Assembly: GCF_000237925.1 (NCBI RefSeq)
Contig: NW_017386045.1
Span: 310,001 to 374,000 of the forward strand
Length of the DNA stretch: 64,000 nucleotides
Direction: 5' to 3'
From: Schistosoma mansoni
Taxonomy: Eukaryota; Platyhelminthes; Trematoda; Strigeidida; Schistosomatidae
The translations under genes were made by a program, and so were the position numbers. Positions 61,401 through 64,000 of this stretch are shown piece by piece. The notes under the pieces were generated by a model. It was not told the DNA's origin, ran no database searches, and was given only the letters and a program-made list of their open reading frames with translations. Positions within the stretch are counted from its first letter, which is position 1, and each line of letters begins with the position of its first letter.

Positions 61401-63934
61401 TAGTAAATCAGCAGGTCTGCCAACTCTATATGCTGAAGGGCATAACACTATACATCTACCAATCCAAGCGTCCAATGGAAGAATAACACGTCTAGCCTCA
61501 TCGTAGACAACTTCATCAAGATGCCAAAATTGTGGACATTTTGATGAATCAGTTATTGCCGATATTGGAGGTAAATCATATGGACGGAGAAATAAACCAC
61601 CTTCTAACCAAGCTAAACCACTAAAAAATGTGTTAGAAACAATAAAGTTGTTTAACTAACAATCTACAATGCAGTTTTCATAAATTTAATTATGTGTAGA
61701 TTATAACACTGAAGAAATTTGAAAAACATTGAAATGCAGATAGTGAAAGTAAAATGTGATAGAATACTGAGCGTTGGATGGTGACAAATATTCTGCTTAT
61801 TGACAATTGAATGTATGAAATCTCCTTACTTACTTATTTACGCCAGTTACTTCCAATGGAGCATACGCCGCCGACCAGCATTTACCAACCCACTCTGCCC
61901 TGGGACTTCCTTTGTAGTTCTATCCAATTTTTGTTCATTCTTCTCATGTCTGTCTCCATTTCTCAGCGTAATATGTTATTTGTCTTCCTCTTCTCCTTTG
62001 GCCTTCAGGATTTCACGTGAAAGCTTGCTTTGTGACGCGGTTGGGTGACTTTCTCAATGTGTGTCCTTTCCACTCCCAGTGCTTCTTCTTGATTTCTTCC
62101 TTCGCTGGAATCTAGTTTGTTCTCTCCTACAGTAGCTTGCTGCTGGTAGCGTCTGGCCAACGGATCCAAAGTAATTTGCGTAGACAATTGTTAATAAACA
62201 CCTGTATCTTCTGGTTGATGGCTTTCGTAGTTCTCCAGGTTTCTGCCCCATACAGCAGGACTGTCTTGAAATTTGTATTGAAAATTCTGATATTGGTGTT
62301 GGTTAACAATTGTTTTGAGTTCCAGATGTTCTTCAATTGTAAATATGCTGCTCTCGGTTTGCCGATCCGCGCCCTCACATCTGCATCAGATCCACCATGT
62401 TCATCGATGATGCTGTCCAGATATGTAAAGGTTTTCACATCCTCCACAGCATCTCCGTCTTGTGTAATTAGATTGGTGGATGCTCTATTGTATCGGAGGG
62501 TCATGCTTTTCCCTTTGTTTATATTGAGACCTACTGCAATCATAGGAATTCCAGATAACATTGACTATCTTCTCAGGCACGCCGTAGTGTCGAAGAAGCC
62601 TCCACAGTGTTGTCCTGTTCACGCTATCAAATGCTTTCTCGTAGTCAATGAAGTTGATTCAGATTGATGAATTCCATTTAACTGATCGTTCCACAATGAT
62701 CTGTAGTGTTGCGATTTGGTCTGTACACAATCGATACTTACAAAATCCAGGCTGTTGATCTCGAAATTGAGGATCCGAAGTATCTTGCGTAGACAAGAAC
62801 TTGTAGGTCTCTTCCCTAACTATTAATTTCTACTCCGGACTCACTGAGTTTATAGATTGTTTGTAATTGTGTTAAGTATATTTTTTGTCTAGCATACACT
62901 CTAGTTCTCTATATTTGATGGCGAATCGTTCGTTTAGTGTAATATGATTCCAGTTTGTGTATAGCGTGTCGATGGAGTACCCAGTCAATCGATAACATAT
63001 AATCTCATTCACGAAAATAAAATTTTGAAAGATTAATGATTCAAAAATATTATCAGGATACTGAGATTCAATTATTGACAGTTTGAGATGGAGAACGTAC
63101 AACAATATCACAAATGATTTTACCGGTAATCATGAAAAACAACGATATGGTTATTAAGCAAGTAACACAAACAGTGAATAGTTTGAGCATTACTATTAAG
63201 TTCAGCTTTAAAACACGAACCCTACATGATCTAAATTAAAAGTAAGTAATTATCAACTGACTGATTATTGAGTAATGACCAATTTTATGTTTAGCTAAGC
63301 TTTTTATATTGATTGGATTTTATTGAACAAGTCAAAATAAGTGCTACTAGTTTAACTGACTTCATATTGCACGGATACTATGTTTTGATAGTAGGTTGTC
63401 GCCAGGAAACCCTGAATCTATATTTCGAGTTGATTGAGACTCGTTAGCAAGGTGCACAATTTTCCTCAACATTACGAGTACGGTTTCTTAAGGAGTGTTG
63501 ATGAGCATGAGAACTTGATCAAGTAGGGTTTCCTGTTGAGAACTCCTGTCCACTTCAACAATCCAAAAAAGCAAAAACTACTACTACAATAAAAAAAAAA
63601 CTTTTAACCTGACATCCTTCCATAATCGATAAATTCGAACAATAATACGATCATAAGCAGATTTCACTGGACATTGCAGGGATTGATCTAAAAGTTGTTT
63701 AACATTCATTGATACATTGATTGTTGTACCCTTTGATATATCTTGTGAAATATTAAGATGATTTAACCAGAAACGATTAACAAATGCATAATCATCTGTA
63801 CGTATTTGACAAGTTCCATCAGGACTACCCAATGTCCAAAATTCATGTTCACCTTTCACTAGTGTATCTTGTAAGTCAAATACAGCATCTACATCGTTTA
63901 AATTCATCGCTGCAGATAATGAACGAGGATATTC
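52463..63934 (-). CDS. BAH-domain chromatin protein, possibly polybromo-like (5' partial)
   Basis: Minus-strand exons 63934-63609, 61620-61215, 58818-58582 and 55460-52463 join in phase (split Ser codon, then codon boundaries); upstream exons lie beyond the window. Across the first join the protein reads [66 protein letters not shown] and [10 protein letters not shown] follow, then [15 protein letters not shown]: the order and spacing of a BAH domain, a nucleosome- or peptide-binding fold of chromatin regulators. Polybromo is the closest match I recall; no bromodomain or HMG box is in the window, so this is tentative. The last exon is about 1000 aa of Ser/Thr/Asn/Asp/His-rich, low-complexity sequence ending [10 protein letters not shown], with an SR/His-rich part at 52470-52900. 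The frame appears to shift near 54290-54330 inside ATC repeats: sequencing error, allele or tiny intron. Confidence 0.7.
54781..54842. repeat. Triplet microsatellite coding poly-Thr
   Basis: About 20 GTA/TAG units (plus-strand view), read as ACT/ACC Thr codons on the minus strand. Length variation here would change the protein. Confidence 0.85.
55470..56320. other. BAH gene intron, mostly nothing recognised
   Basis: A trace of an RTE-like 3' end may lie near 56050-56110 (CTCTAACCGTTAG context). Otherwise AT-rich. Confidence 0.35.
56320..56560 (+). mobile_element. tRNA-headed hammerhead SINE
   Basis: A short inverted tail and ribozyme piece (56320-56368) precedes a plus copy with GCCGGCTCAGTGATCTATCG. 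The hammerhead at 56445-56510 reads CTGAAGAGGAGTCC and is altered. Confidence 0.75.
56950..57130 (+). repeat. Old SM-alpha-like SINE
   Basis: CCCAGTAACTCAGTGAATAA and GGGTTCAAGTCTC are worn A and B boxes. The hammerhead downstream is not recognisable. Confidence 0.55.
57140..57790. other. Intron sequence, nothing recognised
   Basis: AT-rich stretch of the BAH gene intron. Confidence 0.4.
57795..58332 (+). repeat. SINE-like 0.5-kb repeat, diverged
   Basis: Full-length but worn plus-strand copy, ending TTGAAATAAATAAATAAAA. Confidence 0.78.
58582..58818 (-). CDS. BAH gene exon after the domain
   Basis: Acceptor TTTATGTAG, donor GTTTGT; exactly 79 codons. Reads [20 protein letters not shown] and then an acidic Ser/Thr-rich stretch. 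No domain recognised. Confidence 0.7.
59105..59410. repeat. Unassigned repeat, related to 44878-45097 and 46935-47050
   Basis: The two flanks of the 45-kb LINE copy correspond to adjacent parts of this segment, so this is the fuller version of the repeat. Confidence 0.65.
59519..59570 (-). ncRNA. Hammerhead ribozyme, SM-alpha type
   Basis: Minus strand: ATCCAG / CTGACGA / GTCC CAAATA GGAC / GAAA / CGCGC / GTC / TTGGAT. Core intact, one G-U in stem I. Confidence 0.83.
59671..59725 (+). ncRNA. Hammerhead, SM-alpha type, altered core
   Basis: CTGATGA and stem II are kept, but GAAA is replaced by AAAA and stem I is mispaired. Probably inactive. Confidence 0.65.
59885..60415. other. Intron sequence, nothing recognised
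   Basis: AT-rich; no coding or repeat signal identified. Confidence 0.4.
60560..60970. repeat. Unassigned repeat, related to 23850-24180
   Basis: Shares ordered blocks with 23850-24180. A 113-aa open stretch at 60568-60909 shows no known motif and lies within the repeat. Confidence 0.5.
61215..61620 (-). CDS. BAH gene exon, BAH domain core
   Basis: Acceptor TTTTTTAG, donor GTATGT. Encodes most of the BAH domain, including [20 protein letters not shown] and [10 protein letters not shown]. The insert between them (about 25 residues) is rich in Asn. Confidence 0.78.
61828..62840 (-). mobile_element. RTE-clade LINE (SR2-like), broken
   Basis: Minus strand in a BAH gene intron. [55 protein letters not shown] and [18 protein letters not shown] lie at 62561-62127. 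Upstream parts (62560-62830) resemble the region before the RT palm. It has a GTAAGTAAG-type tail near 61829. Several frame breaks; older than 28423-29359. Confidence 0.82.
62850..63120 (-). other. Unassigned open stretch
   Basis: About 79 codons reading [20 protein letters not shown] and MLDKKYT. Could be a retroelement remnant; no splice sites compatible with the BAH gene were confirmed. Confidence 0.3.
63413..63545 (-). repeat. Third-type hammerhead repeat, degraded
   Basis: Minus strand: GTGCACCTTGCTAACGAGTC ... AACTCGAAATATAGATTCAG. The core has one change (CTAACGA) and stem II is weakened. Confidence 0.6.
63609..63934 (-). CDS. BAH gene exon, upstream linker and BAH start
   Basis: Acceptor TTGTAAAG before 63934, donor GTTAAA after 63609. 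Reads [20 protein letters not shown] through [17 protein letters not shown]. The final YRLWKD is the first beta strand of the BAH fold. Confidence 0.7.
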
Positions 63935-64000
63935 CTTTACAATAAAAAAAATATTAATCATAAAAATTATTGAGATGGTGAGAAATATTTGAAGCAATGA

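Noticed and set aside
62137-62667. 176-codon plus-strand frame
   Set aside because: Antisense to the broken SR2-like LINE on the minus strand.

Overview
The window is AT-rich, repeat-dense animal DNA with GT-AG introns of up to about 14 kb. The hammerhead-ribozyme SINEs of the SM-alpha type, the RTE and CR1 LINEs, the Penelope relic and the Gypsy-like LTR elements together point to a blood fluke (Schistosoma). The species is not resolved here. A run of exactly 200 Ns at 27580-27779 marks a scaffold gap.

Four host genes can be read by joining exons whose phases agree. (1) Minus strand, 69-11834: a complete cytoplasmic poly(A) polymerase of the GLD-2/TENT2 type in six coding exons (about 410 aa). 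(2) Plus strand, 20245-22976: a short mitochondrial fission factor (MFF) homologue in two exons (188 aa). (3) Plus strand, 26308-42423: a 160-aa two-pass membrane protein with a proline-rich, PPSY-bearing tail, in three exons; its first intron is 14.3 kb and holds the gap and a rearranged Gypsy-like element. (4) Minus strand, 52463-63934 and continuing past the right edge: a BAH-domain chromatin protein, possibly polybromo-like, with a long Ser/Thr/Asn/His-rich tail and an apparent frame switch near 54300.

Most of the rest is transposable elements, often nested. Two RTE-like LINE families, a CR1-like LINE and a Penelope-like relic are present. A roughly 500-bp SINE-like family occurs in eleven copies. 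Two or three tRNA-headed SINE families carry hammerhead ribozymes, several in head-to-head pairs. One LTR family appears as gag plus LTR and as solo LTRs. Gypsy-like pol fossils include a near-perfect inverted repeat of about 1.65 kb per arm at 30037-35511. Target-site duplications can be read for several insertions.

The genes show no operon-like relation. They share a house style: short exons, and introns enlarged by mobile elements. The least explained features are the recurrent inverted ribozyme SINE pairs, the third hammerhead type beside the gap, and the folded Gypsy-like locus.
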